Source: Monoplex corrugatus
Taxonomy: Eukaryota; Mollusca; Gastropoda; Littorinimorpha; Ranellidae
DNA length: 64,000 nucleotides
Assembly: GCA_030674185.1 (NCBI GenBank)
Contig: JAPXFY010000031.1
Span: 40,400,032-40,464,031 of the forward strand
Reading direction: 5' to 3'
Both the position numbers and the translations under genes were made by a program. The first letter of the stretch is position 1, and every line of letters starts with the position of its first letter. Shown here one piece after another: positions 46,011 through 56,165 of this stretch. Below the pieces are notes generated by a model. That model did no database searches. It was given only the letters and a program-made list of their open reading frames with translations, and was not told the DNA's origin.

Positions 46011-46740
46011 AATGTTTAAATTGATGTCACCTACCACAGTAGGCCTTCATGTCTACCTGAATGTTTAAATTGGTGTCACCTACCACAGTAGGCCTTCATG
46101 TCTACCTGAATGTTTAAATTGGTGTCACCTACCACAGTAGGCCTTCATGTCCACCTGAATGTTTAAATTGATGTCACCTACCACAGTATGCCTTCATGTC
46201 TACCTGAATGTTTAAATTGATGTCACCTACCACAGTAGGCCTTCATGTCTACCGGAATGTTTAAATTGATGTCACCTACCACAGTAGGCCTTCATGTCTA
46301 CCTGAATGTTTAAATTGATGTCACCTACCACAGTAGGCCTTCATGTCTACCTGAATGTTTAAATTGATGTCACCTACCACAGCAGGCCTTCATGTCCACC
46401 TGAATGTTTAAATTGATGTCACCTACCACAGTAGGCCTTCATGTCTACCTGAATGTTTACATTGATGTCACCTACCACAGTAGGCCTTCATGTCTACCTG
46501 AATGTTTAAATTGATGTCACCTACCACAGTAGGCCTTCATGTCCACCTAAATGTTTAAATTGATGTCACCTACCACAGTAGGCCTTCATGTCCACCTGAA
46601 TGTTTACATTGATGTCACCTACCACAGTAGGCCTTCATGTCCACCTGAATGTTTACATTGATGTCACCTACCACAGCAGGCCTTCATGTCTACCTGAATG
46701 TTTAAATTGGTGTCATCCACCTTGTGCTGAAGGCAGAGTA
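46011..46740. repeat. Minisatellite, 49-bp deletion derivative of the 62-bp unit
   Basis: About 15 copies of CACAGTAGGCCTTCATGTCT, ACCTGAATGTTTAAATTGAT and GTCACCTAC. Each lacks the CTTGTGCTGAAGA part of the longer unit, so one deleted unit was re-amplified. Confidence 0.93.
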
Positions 46741-47064
46741 GGTTTACTTGTCTAACTCAGCTTCTGACCTGATGTCACCTACTACGTAGGACAGGGTACA
46801 AAGCCTACGACTGGTGATCTTCAGCTGTTGCTTTCAAATCAATGTCACAAGTTTGTCGTTAGTAAACCTCTGAATTTTGAATGTCAGTGCTGTGCTGACT
46901 GTAAGAGTGTAAGAAGTGTTGTTGTCGGACAGACACAGAGATAGAAGTGGGGGCGGGGTGGGTTGCGGTTGGGAGGGGGAGAGAAAGAGTTAAAAGGAGA
47001 TGGTCAAGCCATTCTGTCTGTCACCTTCTCTGGTAAAGACATCCATCCATTAAATAGCTGAGAA
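46741..47064. other. Unique segment, no gene seen
   Basis: Mixed unique sequence with a G-rich patch at 46950-46980 (GGGGGCGGGGTGGGTTGCGG). Confidence 0.5.
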
Positions 47065-47069
47065 ATGCC

Positions 47070-47296
47070 TGGTGACGCTTTTACACACAGACACATACAG
47101 ACACACACAGACACACAGACACACAGACACACACACACACATAACATGACATATTCTCACACCACACAACAACATACATACACATACATTAACACACACA
47201 CAGTTTCAGTTTCTCAAGATGACGCCTACGTGCTCGGAATGAATTCCACATGCACAGACGTCACAGATGCCATTTGAACACACACACACATACACA

Positions 47297-47360
<64 letters not shown>

Positions 47361-47445
47361 TACACACATACACACATACATACATACACACACATACACA
47401 CACACACACACATACACACACACTTAGTTCAACATAAACACACAT

Positions 47446-47478
<33 letters not shown>

Positions 47479-47482
47479 CAAC

Positions 47483-47513
<31 letters not shown>

Positions 47514-47522
47514 CGTTCAACA

Positions 47523-47597
<75 letters not shown>

Positions 47598-47810
47598 ACG
47601 CACACACATACGCATACGCATACGCACACGCACACACATACGCATACGCATACGCACACACACACATACACACATACATGTACACACACACATACACACA
47701 TACATATACACACACATACACACATGCACATACACACACGCCTACACATGCCCTCCCTCCACACACACATACACACACACATACACACACGTACACGCAC
47801 GCACACACAA
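47070..47810. repeat. (CA)n microsatellite region
   Basis: CACAGACA, CA and CATA repeats with CACACG/CATACG blocks at 47585-47660. A SINE fragment is embedded at 47203-47276. Confidence 0.96.
47203..47276 (+). mobile_element. SINE fragment, (TTTCAG)n family
   Basis: CAGTTTCAGTTTCTCAAGAT, GACGCCTACGTGCTCGGAAT and CACAGACGTCACAGATGCCA parallel the 5' part of the element at 38139-38405. Confidence 0.7.
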
Positions 47811-47830
47811 ACGAGCTGCAGATGCACAAT

Positions 47831-47928
47831 CTGCACGTGGAATTGCTTGTCCGTCACATGAATTCATACCATCCATGAGTGCACGTGGAATTGCTTGTCC
47901 GTCACGTGAATTCATACCATCCATGTGT
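47831..47928. repeat. Tandem duplication of 49 bp
   Basis: CACGTGGAATTGCTTGTCCG then TCACxTGAATTCATACCATC and CATG occurs twice back to back. Confidence 0.9.
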
Positions 47929-48470
47929 TTGAATTTCTGAGCTGTTGGACTTTCAAACTTCAATCGCATTTGAGCTCTGCCATGACTAGTGCCAGAAGTA
48001 AAAAGAAACCAGTGCTGTTATTTACTTTCTTATTCATTTATTCATTTGTATTTATTCACCGGACCATTTAGAAGTGTCAACGGGCGGTTGAAAAGGCCCA
48101 ATGTGGAAAGCAAGTCAGCTAATACATCAGGTCTGTGAACTTTGGACAGGGTAAGTATCTTTCTTTAAACGTATTTTAGACTTGCAAGGGTTAATGGCGG
48201 GCATGACTTTTTAACCGTTGCCTTTTTGTTTTAACTGGGTGTCGTTTTTAACGTGGTGTTAGCCCTGATATGGCTCTAGTAGTCGGCTGGGCGATAAGCA
48301 ATATGAACCTGAACCTGAAAGAAATATATCTTCTTTCGTAGAACGTTATAACCCTGTTGTCAGATTTTTACACAGGCTGTTGGCTCTGTTGATAGGTCTG
48401 TCGACTCATTGCTCATCTTTGTTTCAGTAGTACTTATGACGCTTACATGTACTTAGTGTTTCTCAAGGAG
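47929..48470. mobile_element. Retroelement 3' tail remnant and unique sequence
   Basis: At 48255-48320, TTAGCCCTGATATGGCTCTA, GTAGTCGGCTGGGCGATAAG and CAATATGAACCTGAACCTG match the 3' end shared with 41.2, 49.0 and 54.0 kb. Upstream is unique AT-rich sequence; at 48380 GGCTGTTGGCTCTGTTGATA resembles the start of the 11.23-kb SINE. Confidence 0.55.
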
Positions 48471-49040
48471 GCCTACCTACCTCAAGCCACCCCCCCCCCA
48501 CCTGTGGGGAGCCAGAGGCTCTTTCAGTATATTGTCCCCACCTTCTGGAAATTCTGTGCTAGAAATGTCCTCTTTTCTGTCACTCTGTTTCTGCCTTGTT
48601 GCTTTGCTTTCTGTCATTTCTTCCTATCATTTCCTGTCTTGCTGGTCCATTCACCTGTATGTGTTTGATAAAGTCTTACTTACTTTCTCTTAGGATTGAT
48701 AATTGGGTGCATGCATCAAGTGTATTTTTGGCTCTAGGAAAATGACATATGCAATTTAAGTTGATTTAAGCCCGTTTTTACGTATGTTTTAGTGTCCTTA
48801 GTTAAGTTTAAAATTGTACTCGTGTATGATTTTTAAACCCATTATGCGATAAATTGGACGGAGTGGTCAATACCAGGGGCATCTCCTTAGATTATGTGCA
48901 CGAATGCGTTGATATGTGTACTTAATTTTCTTTTTTTTTTCCTGTTGAAATATTGTATAATGTTTTGAAATGGTTATAGCCCTGATGTGGCTGTACGCAG
49001 CCGGCTGGGCTTTAAATTAAATAAAATAACAATAAATCTG
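48471..49040 (+). mobile_element. Dispersed retroelement 3' region, copy 2
   Basis: Same block order as 40191-41255: TCCTCTTTTCTGTCACTCTG, CTTGCTGGTCCATTCACCTG, TATTTTTGGCTCTAGGAAAA, AAGCCCGTTTTTACGTATGT, and the end TAGCCCTGATGTGGCTGTAC, GCAGCCGGCTGGGCTTTAAA and an ATAAAATAACAATAA tail. It is uninterrupted. Confidence 0.75.
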
Positions 49041-49290
49041 ATCAACCTAGGATACAAGAAACCCAGGTTCCATTACTGATCCTATGTGTCTGCCCTCCCC
49101 TTTCCATTAGACCTTGAGTGGTGGTCTGCTTGCTTGTCTTTAGATGAGATAATAAACTTAAGTGCCGTACACAGTATACATCTAGCGCACGTTGAAGATC
49201 ATACGGTAATAAAAGAATTGCATCTATTAAAATTCAGTAGAAAAATATGGTTAATGAATAAACAAAAAAGATGCACTATAAAAATGTGAC
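49041..49290 (+). mobile_element. SINE with conserved central domain
   Basis: GAGTGGTGGTCTGCTTGCTT, GTCTTTAGATGAGATAATAA, AGTATACATCTAGCGCACGT and TTCAGTAGAAAAATATGG follow the order of the deeply conserved central domain of molluscan tRNA-derived SINEs (Nin-DC type). This is recognised from memory and diverged here. Confidence 0.55.
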
Positions 49291-49429
49291 AACGCACTTC
49301 GGTTATTTCCTTTTCCCGGGAGGAGCGGCCCGTTTGTCACATGGGAAACCTTGAAATTCGTTGTGAACAACAAAACACCACAATCCAGCCCAGTTCGGAG
49401 TTCAGTCCATCAGGTATATCAGTATCTGA

Positions 49430-49740
49430 AACGGTGCGCCTTTCTAATCCTGAGCACAACGAACACATGATCAGAATATCGTGAACCATGATTATTACCA
49501 TCTTTATCCACAATGGTGCGCCTTTTCAATTCCAGGCACAAGCAAAAGACCAAAATATTGTGAACCATGATTATTACCGTTTTTATCCAGAACAGTGCGC
49601 CTTTTCAATTCCAGCCACAACAAGCACAAGACCAATATTGTGAACCATATTTTTGTATTTTTATCCAGAACAATAGGCCTTTTAAATCCAAGGCACAACG
49701 AATATATGACTAGAATATTGTGAATCATAATTATTGTTGT
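49430..49740. repeat. Degenerate tandem repeat, about 80-bp unit, about four copies
   Basis: GTGAACCATGATTATTACC, TTTTATCCAGAACAGTGCGC and CTTTTCAATTCCAGxCACAA recur with spacing of roughly 70-85 bases. Confidence 0.8.
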
Positions 49741-50250
49741 ACATTCTAAAAAAAAAAATCCTGTCCACAGAAAGGTGACAGAGACTGTGATCCTCCTTCA
49801 CTGTGCCTTCAGTGGACAAAAAGCCCCGCACATTTAGGACCCGTGTCAACGCCCCAAGACACCACAAGGCGTCATTTACACCTTTTCCCATCTCGTCCGA
49901 TCTTCATGAAGATCCGGTAAGTAACTAGACTAAAACTGAAAAATGGGGGTGGGTAGGATGGGATGGATAGAGGAAGGGGGAGGGGTTGCGAGAGGGGTAT
50001 TGAGGTGGTGAGGATTTCAACTTTTCTAAGGACCAGCATTGTGATGGCTGTGCCAATCTATTCTCCATCTGATGACGGACTGACTCATAGCCTAATACAT
50101 CGTTGGCATCTAGAACACTGAAGATCCTCCCCTAATCTCTTCTGAGTCGGCTTGTGTATGTCCTTCAGGGCCTTGAGATCTCCTTGTTTTGTTTGTGCCG
50201 TGATATTATTGGTCTTCCTCTTTCGCGTTTTCCTTCGCGCAAAAAAAAAA
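49741..50250. other. Unique segment, no gene seen
   Basis: Mixed sequence with a G-rich patch at 49945-50005. No frame with support. Confidence 0.45.
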
Positions 50251-50254
50251 AAAA

Positions 50255-50525
50255 GTGGCAGAATGGTTAAGACGTTCGCCTGTCAATAACTAAATTCGCG
50301 GCTCCATGGTTCGTTTGCTGTTAGAGGCGACGTCTTTTCTCCTTAGTTTGATCGAAAAATCGAACTGGACGTCTAGCCCTTTGGAAGGGGACGAAAAACG
50401 AATCGAACTCGTGTACCTTCCGGCCTGCGCACCCTAAAGAATCCACGGCAGTTGAAATTCGTGAAGAGCAGGACATTCGCCCGGCTGATGTGGCAAAATG
50501 CTATCGGTAATGGAGATAAAGGTTC
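50255..50525 (+). mobile_element. tRNA-derived SINE
   Basis: The head GTGGCAGAATGGTTAAGACG followed by TTCGCCTGTCAATAACTAAA and CTCCATGGTTCGTTTGC has A- and B-box-like spacing. The body contains GTACCTTCCGGCCTGCGCAC, CCTAAAGAATCCACGGCAG and TGGCAAAATGCTATCGG, typical of SINE central domains. An A run precedes it. Confidence 0.6.
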
Positions 50526-50654
50526 ATTTCTCAATTCCCTTCCCTTGAGACCCAATTAGTCTTCTTGCTTTTCTGGAGTCTTGGTGGAAAAAAAAGTGAC
50601 AGAGAAGACAGCTTGGGTCAAGGGTCATTTGTCGAACAGCTTGGGTGTAATTAG

Positions 50655-50775
50655 CATCGTGTGTGTGTGTATGTGTGTGTGTGTGTGCGTGTGTGAGTGC
50701 GTTCACGTCCATGCGTGTGTGTGTGCGTGCGTGCGTGTGTGTGTGTGCGTGCGTGTGTGTGTGTGTGCGTGAGAC
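50655..50775. repeat. (TG)n / (TGCG)n microsatellite
   Basis: TG with GTGCGTGCG variants. It is flanked on both sides by a short shared motif: CAGCTTGGGTCAAGGGTCA at 50609 and ACGGCTTGGGTCAGGGGTCA at 50786. Confidence 0.93.
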
Positions 50776-50956
50776 AGAAGATGACGGCTTGGGTCAGGGG
50801 TCACACGCCCTATCCTGTCCTGTTCCCTACCCCACCCACCACCCCAGTTTGCCTGTGTTTGTGTCCTGGAGGTTTGGTCGTTGTTGGCGATTGCTTTGGT
50901 GAATGATGGGAATGCGTGCCTTGATTTGAATCTTGAATCAAGATTTGGCGCCTTAC

Positions 50957-51137
50957 TGTTACCATTGTTTTCATTATGTCCGGTAAAGGGCAGTCTGGAT
51001 AATGTGATTCTGCTCTATTCGAGTAGTTACTGGTTGGAGATGGTGTTTGGCCAGATGATTCATCTGATTCTTCAAAAAGTTTCTTGTGTGTAGGGTTGAC
51101 AGCTTGATAAGGTCGCTCTCTGTCATCCTTCATCATT
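50957..51137 (-). CDS. Possible internal exon, unassigned
   Basis: On the minus strand an open frame is bounded by an acceptor-like AAGTCTCAG before 51137 and a strong donor-like ACA|GTAAGG at 50957/50956. It encodes about 60 residues including MMKDDRERPYQAVNPTHKKL and FEESDESSGQTPSPTSNYSN. Composition is protein-like and not repeat-derived. No family recognised, no partner exon identified. It could be a chance frame of 142 open codons (51238-50810) or part of a gene extending beyond the window. Confidence 0.25.
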
Positions 51138-51379
51138 CTGAGACTTAAAGTGGGGTGAAAAGGACACGGCTCTGGTACAATTCCACTGTGTATTTGTATT
51201 GTATTTGGGGAACTGGTGAGATGACTGTTCCCCGACATTCAAACCCTTCAACCTGTCCCATCATGCTGTGCCATCTGCCGTCACTCTGCATGAGGGGATT
51301 TCTTGTCTTTCACCGACCACCATGTCATCCAGTCCTCCAGTCATCTCACCAGGCGGAGAATGCACTTTGGAGATGGCCA

Positions 51380-51885
51380 GCACAGCTGGACAGGCTAAGA
51401 AAGCATTCAGCGTTCTTGACAACAGATCCCTGTCGATTGGCACCGGGGAGAGTTCTTCAGTGTTGTATAGATCCGATCTTGTACAGATGCGAAGCGTGGA
51501 CAGTCAACATGCAAAGTCAACAAGATTGAGGCTGCTGAAATGTAGTTTCTAAGAAGAATGTTAAGTTATATGGAGAGCAAAGAAAACAAACGAGACAGTC
51601 TTGAAAGAGACAAACACGAAAAGAACATTAATGAATAGGATTAGGGAAGGACAGGCAACATTTATAGGACATTTTATGAGGCAAGAGAAATTAGAGTACC
51701 TTGTCACAACATGAAAGGAAGAGGCAAAAAGAGCACAAAGTGAACCTAGGGAGAAAATACTGGACAGACTGGTGCAGGTTGGATGAAGAAAGAGGGTGGG
51801 AGATGAACTTGCAGCGACAAAAGATAGATTCGTATGGAGGGTCATGATCGCCAACGCCATGCGGCAGGGCACATGATGATTTGGG
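51380..51885 (+). mobile_element. Non-LTR retrotransposon 3' end, family B
   Basis: Encodes, across several frame breaks, VLQCCIDPIL and YRCEAWTVNMQ (the LYGCE-WT motif region of LINE reverse transcriptases), NKRDSLERDKHEKNINE, REKILDRLVQ, and the terminal FVWRVMIANAMRQGT with a GATGAT tail. It is the best preserved family B copy here but full of stops. It continues without clear boundary into 51240-51380. Confidence 0.78.
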
Positions 51886-52145
51886 GGAACCATGTTGATG
51901 GTCTTGCTGAGACGATGCTGGATGGTGTTGTCTGCTCATCCATCGTGTCTCCCTCAGATGAAGACACTGCATGTCCTCCTTCAACTTCATCTTTGCCAGG
52001 AGTCCTGCTTCACACTTCTGCAAATATACGTACACAACAAAATGCATTGTGTGTCTGTACAGACCTCACACATATACAGTACAAAAGCAGAACGGACAAA
52101 ACATTCTTTTACATGAAATTTTCTCTATTCATAAATGTAAATATG
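51886..52145. other. Unique segment with weak coding-like stretch
   Basis: On the minus strand an acceptor-like TATATTTGCAG precedes 52017 and one frame stays open through KCEAGLLAKMKLKEDMQCLH. No donor is obvious before the LINE, so no exon is called. Confidence 0.3.
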
Positions 52146-52149
52146 AAAT

Positions 52150-52260
52150 CAATGTTCGAGGAAACCACCATCATTTCACCAATCACCACCACCACCATCA
52201 CCAACCACCAACTACCACACCACCACCACCACCACCACCGCCATCACCACACGCAAAGAC
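52150..52260. repeat. (CAC)n / (CAT)n microsatellite
   Basis: ACCATCACC and CACCACCAC repeats. 52261-52505 is unique sequence without features. Confidence 0.9.
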
Positions 52261-52509
52261 AATAGGAATATATTCGATACCTTCTTCTTATTGACAGATG
52301 ACTGAAGAAACTTCATGAACAACGTCTAAGCTGGACACCATTCCAGACATCCCCAGAACAGACGGTACTGATGAGTTCCAGGACCTTTCTGCTTTACAGC
52401 AAAGGACGAAAACTGACGTCTGCCTTTGTCAATGTGGCTGACAAACCACACAGCCACACCTCAACAGGCCCTGCATGTATTCGACGAAGGTAACTGAACA
52501 GAACGTTAT

Positions 52510-52640
52510 CGTGCGTGTGTGTGTGTGTGCGCATGCGCGTGTTTGTGTGGGTGTATGCACGTATGTGTGCACGTGTGTGTGTATGTATGTGCGTAGTGTG
52601 TGGTGCGCGCGCGCGTGTGTGCGTGCGTGTGCCTGTTCTT
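52510..52640. repeat. (TG)n with CGCG islands
   Basis: TGTG/TGCG repeats including GCGCGCGCGTG at 52603. Confidence 0.92.
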
Positions 52641-52649
52641 AAAAGCGCG

Positions 52650-53198
52650 CGTGCGTTAAATTGCTATGTATGTGTGGAGCGACAAATTACCAAACGCCCA
52701 GGTCCTAACATGCGCTGGTCTCCCCACCATGCACACACTGGTCAGACAACGCAGGCTGCTCTGGCTTGGCCATGTGCGGCGGAAGGATGGCTGTATCCCA
52801 AAGGATAACCTTTACGGTGAACTAGCCTCCGACAAGAGATCTGTTGGCCGCCCCCAAAAGTCGTCTGCAAGCGCGATATGAAAGCTTTGGACATCAACAC
52901 AGAGCTGGGAAGACGACACAGCCGATAGCAATAGATGGCGCAGTGTGCTCCAGAAACAACTCGGGTTGGGGGGAAAGAAGATCCGGACCTTAGCTGATGT
53001 GAAAGCCAGGTGGAAAGCAAGCTCTAGTGAAGGCAATCCCATTTCAGCATCCATACATGCATCCAATGTCGCAGAGACTGCCTTTCTCGCATCGGCCTTA
53101 CCAGTCACAGTGGATGCTGCTCCAGAGGCGTCGAATCGACACGACACTAGGGACATCATCCATAGTCGACGCCGACTGACGGAGGCCTACCTCTACTA
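52650..53198 (+). mobile_element. Non-LTR retrotransposon 3' end, family A
   Basis: Encodes VWSDKLPNAQVLTCAGLP, RQRRLLWLGHVRRKDGCIPK and DNLYGELASDKRSVGRPQ in one frame. After a frame break near 52855 it gives CKRDMKALDINTE and then the Cys/His finger CIQCRRDCLSRIGLTSHSGC. This is the conserved C-terminus of a LINE polyprotein (after the reverse transcriptase domain). It is 5'-truncated, with few lesions, so younger than the minus-strand copy at 39.5 kb. Confidence 0.85.
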
Positions 53199-53250
53199 AA
53201 CCCTTCTCATAGGCGAGATCTTGGGGTTCTACCTAACTTAAGAAAAAAAT

Positions 53251-53322
53251 TCTCTTGCGGAGATTGGAACCCCAGTCCTCTTGCCTGACAGGTGGTGATA
53301 TTGACAAGTATACTACCGAGGA
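53251..53322 (-). pseudogene. Degenerate tRNA-Asp(GTC)-like sequence with T-run terminator
   Basis: The minus strand reads TCCTCGGTAGTATACTTGTC, an anticodon loop CTGTCAG (GTC), and GGACTGGGGTTCCAATCTC, closely following the layout of eukaryotic tRNA-Asp over 72 bases. Immediately downstream is AATTTTTTTC, a Pol III-type terminator. The anticodon stem (ACCAC / GCAAG) and acceptor stem no longer pair well, with changes like CpG decay, so it is a pseudogene or the head of a tRNA-Asp-derived SINE. Confidence 0.7.
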
Positions 53323-53429
53323 TTACAGAAATGGTCATCTGTTGTGAACTTGACCACAGTTTCAAACACTGTGTTGATTCTTCTGGTTTCATGCCACAAA
53401 CGCTACGAAAGCCACAATCCAAAAATCTG

Positions 53430-54045
53430 TATTTAAAACAGAGTATGGCCTAGTGGAAAGAGTACGCGCCTAGAAATCCAAGTTATATTCCCATCGGACG
53501 GTGATTTTTCTCCTCCCTCCGCTATACCATGAGCGGTGGTCTGAGTGCTAGTCTTTCAGATGACACGCTAAACCGAAATGCAGTACCCGAAAAGGGGTGT
53601 GGGGTGGGGTGTGGATGCCGGAGGATCTTTAGTACAGATGGCATCCCCACCTTCGGAAAATTCAGTGCTAGAAATTTCCTCCTTTCTCTCATTCTCTGTG
53701 TTTCTTCCTTGTTTTCTTTCTGTCATTTCTTCCCATCATATTCTGCTATGCTGGTCTATTGATCTGTTTGTGTTCTATGCAGTCTTTCGTGCTTTCTATT
53801 GATATTGGTTGTTGGTACAGATTTTTTTTTGGCGCTAAGGAAACACGATAGAGGCAATTTTCGGTAATTTAGGCCATGTTCTTATGTTTTAGTGTCGTTA
53901 GTGATCTTTATGTTTGTGTTCAGGTTTTGTTTTTAAAACCTCATGGAGATGAATTTAAGGGAATGATCAATGCCGGGAGCATATCTTTAGATACAGCTCT
54001 GCGCAAACAGCTGGGCTTTAAACAGTAATAATGATTGTAATAAAC
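53430..54045 (+). mobile_element. tRNA-headed SINE with long 3' region, copy 3
   Basis: The head GTATGGCCTAGTGGAAAGAG is A-box-like. The central block is GAGCGGTGGTCTGAGTGCTA, GTCTTTCAGATGACACGCTA, then the shared 3' region (TTTCCTCCTTTCTCTCATTC, ATGCTGGTCTATTGATCTG) and the end CTCTGCGCAAACAGCTGGGC TTTAAACAGTAATAATG. It links the tRNA head, central domain and 3' block in a single element, which explains copies 1 and 2. Confidence 0.68.
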
Positions 54046-54944
54046 GGAGATGCTGCAAGCAGCAATTCTTTAAAGGCATGTTGAACATCTGCGGCAGCAA
54101 AGTTATCCTTGGCAAAAGAAAACACCCTTAGGTAAACAAAAATACATGCATACAGATATAGCAAAGGGAGGTGGCGCCGTGCGATGGCGATGTGCTTTCT
54201 CCATGAAGGTCAACCCCCATTTCACGTGGTAAAACTGCGTTACGTCCAAAAACAATGAACCCAATGCCATCCAATCCAATCCAGTCTAGTTTGTTCGATC
54301 AAAGCGACGAGAAAATTGTCCAACTGAGATTTTCTTTCCTGTTGTGAAATGTTAGTTATACAGCGCAAAATAGTACATCCTTCAAACCAAGAGGAGTTCA
54401 TTTTTAAACATAAACGGAAATAATCCCTAATTTGAGTGCAGTGACCTGAAATGCTGCTTAAGTTTCCAGAACACTGTATCTGCTATATACTTTTGAATCT
54501 GTTTCAGATTCGTGCGACTGTGCAACTTAACCTTCAGGACTAATAGGCTTGTTTGTATGTTAAGTGCGTATGACTAACTGATTGTTTTGATTGTTTTTTT
54601 CCGGTGTGTGCATGTGTTTTTGTTTTCCTATGAAAGCGAGTTTTCTACATGATTTTGCCAGAGGCAGTTTCTGTGGAATCTTGTACTTCCATCTTTCTGT
54701 CCGCCCCTGTCTATCGACATGTCTAAGCATGCATCCACTGTCTACCTTGTTGTCTGTATCCATTTACGTTAAATCATTTGGACTTTTTAATTTTTCTATT
54801 TGTTTATTTACGTATTTTGTGTAAGTCTTTTCACATACAAGTTTGGTCTCACATTGTTGCAGGTTGCCCATAATGACCTCACACCACGCCAGGATAGTAG
54901 CGTACGCTCTGCATCGTAAAAAGCAGCAGCAGCAGCAGGAAGAA
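54046..54944. other. Unique segment, no gene seen
   Basis: Balanced composition. 54170-54230 (GTGGCGCCGTGCGATGGCGA) may be another decayed tRNA-derived head. (CAG)n of four units at 54923. No supported frame. Confidence 0.4.
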
Positions 54945-56165
54945 CAAAACCAAGTAAGTCTTCCATTATATGTTATAGAAACCAGAAAAAACACAAAGGA
55001 GAATCCAAAGAAGAAAACAAGAAAAACAAATAAAACAAAACACGCAAACAATATGTAAAATAAAAAGAAGGAACAAAAAGATGAAAAAGAGGAAATGAAA
55101 GACACAAGGGAACACGAACAAGAAAGGCAAGAACAAGGACAACAAGAAAAATAGAAGAGGGAAATATAACAACAAAACCAAGACACAACAGCAGATACGC
55201 ATAAAACTGAGCAAGAAGATAAGGAACAATCACAAAGTTTGCACTATAAAACAAAACAGCACAAAACCAAAATTAAAACAATAACACGCAAAGTAGAGGA
55301 ACGCACAAAGCAAGGAGAAAAGCCGACCAATACGCAATACAAAGAAAATCTATGCTTGTTAACATTACGCAGTTGAAAACAACAGCCAGAACAGGAACAA
55401 CATGGAGAAACAGAAATGGAAACAAAAAAGTGGCTGAAAAAGCAAACCAGGAGAACAGCAAGAGCGGAAACGTTGAGAAGCAGAACGACAATGAACAGAA
55501 AAAGGACATCAATGATAACAACAGCGACAAAAACGCCACCAGCAAAACGCCAAGAACACATGAAGAAGAAGAGTAAAAGGGAAAAAATGGAGAATAAGAA
55601 GTACATCAAGAACAATTATACCAATAAGAGGAGGATCAAAGAAACTAGAAAAGGAAAACAAAAACAAAAGCAAAATAAAGCATTGAGGCCAAAGGCAGAA
55701 CGAGCATAAACTAGGCAACAAAACTAAACGCCAAAACAACAGACAAGTAGACCATGATTAATAAAACCACCAACAAAACAAAAAGAATAGCACAAGAAAC
55801 ATTTGGCGGAAATGCGAAAGAAAGCCAAGAACAGAAAAAAAAACAACCAACAACAAAGAAATAAGTAAATGGAACAAGAAGACAGGGAAAAAACTGACGT
55901 GGGACAAGACAAACGAAAGAAATGGAATACAGATGAAGACAAAAGGCAAGGACAAGTAAAACAAACTTGACCCCACAATCGAAAATAACCGAAACATACG
56001 CGTAGACACAGAGCAAACCAAAGTACACAAAAAGCAAGCCTCCTTCCACCCCCCCACCCCCAAAAAATAAATGTCAAGAAAAAGAGGACAAAAACAAAGA
56101 TCAAGAAGAAAGAACAAGGGTAGAAAGCAAAACCTGACATCATGGAGTACATTATCATTATAACA
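54945..56165. repeat. A-rich low-complexity region
   Basis: More than half A on the plus strand, made of AAAACAAA, AAGAAAA and ACAAGAAAG words with little T. No fixed unit. It grades into the array to the right. Phe/Leu-rich open frames on the minus strand are artefacts. Confidence 0.85.

Noticed and set aside
51900..52017. Minus-strand exon after TATATTTGCAG
   Set aside because: One frame is open, but there is no donor before the LINE and composition is unconvincing.
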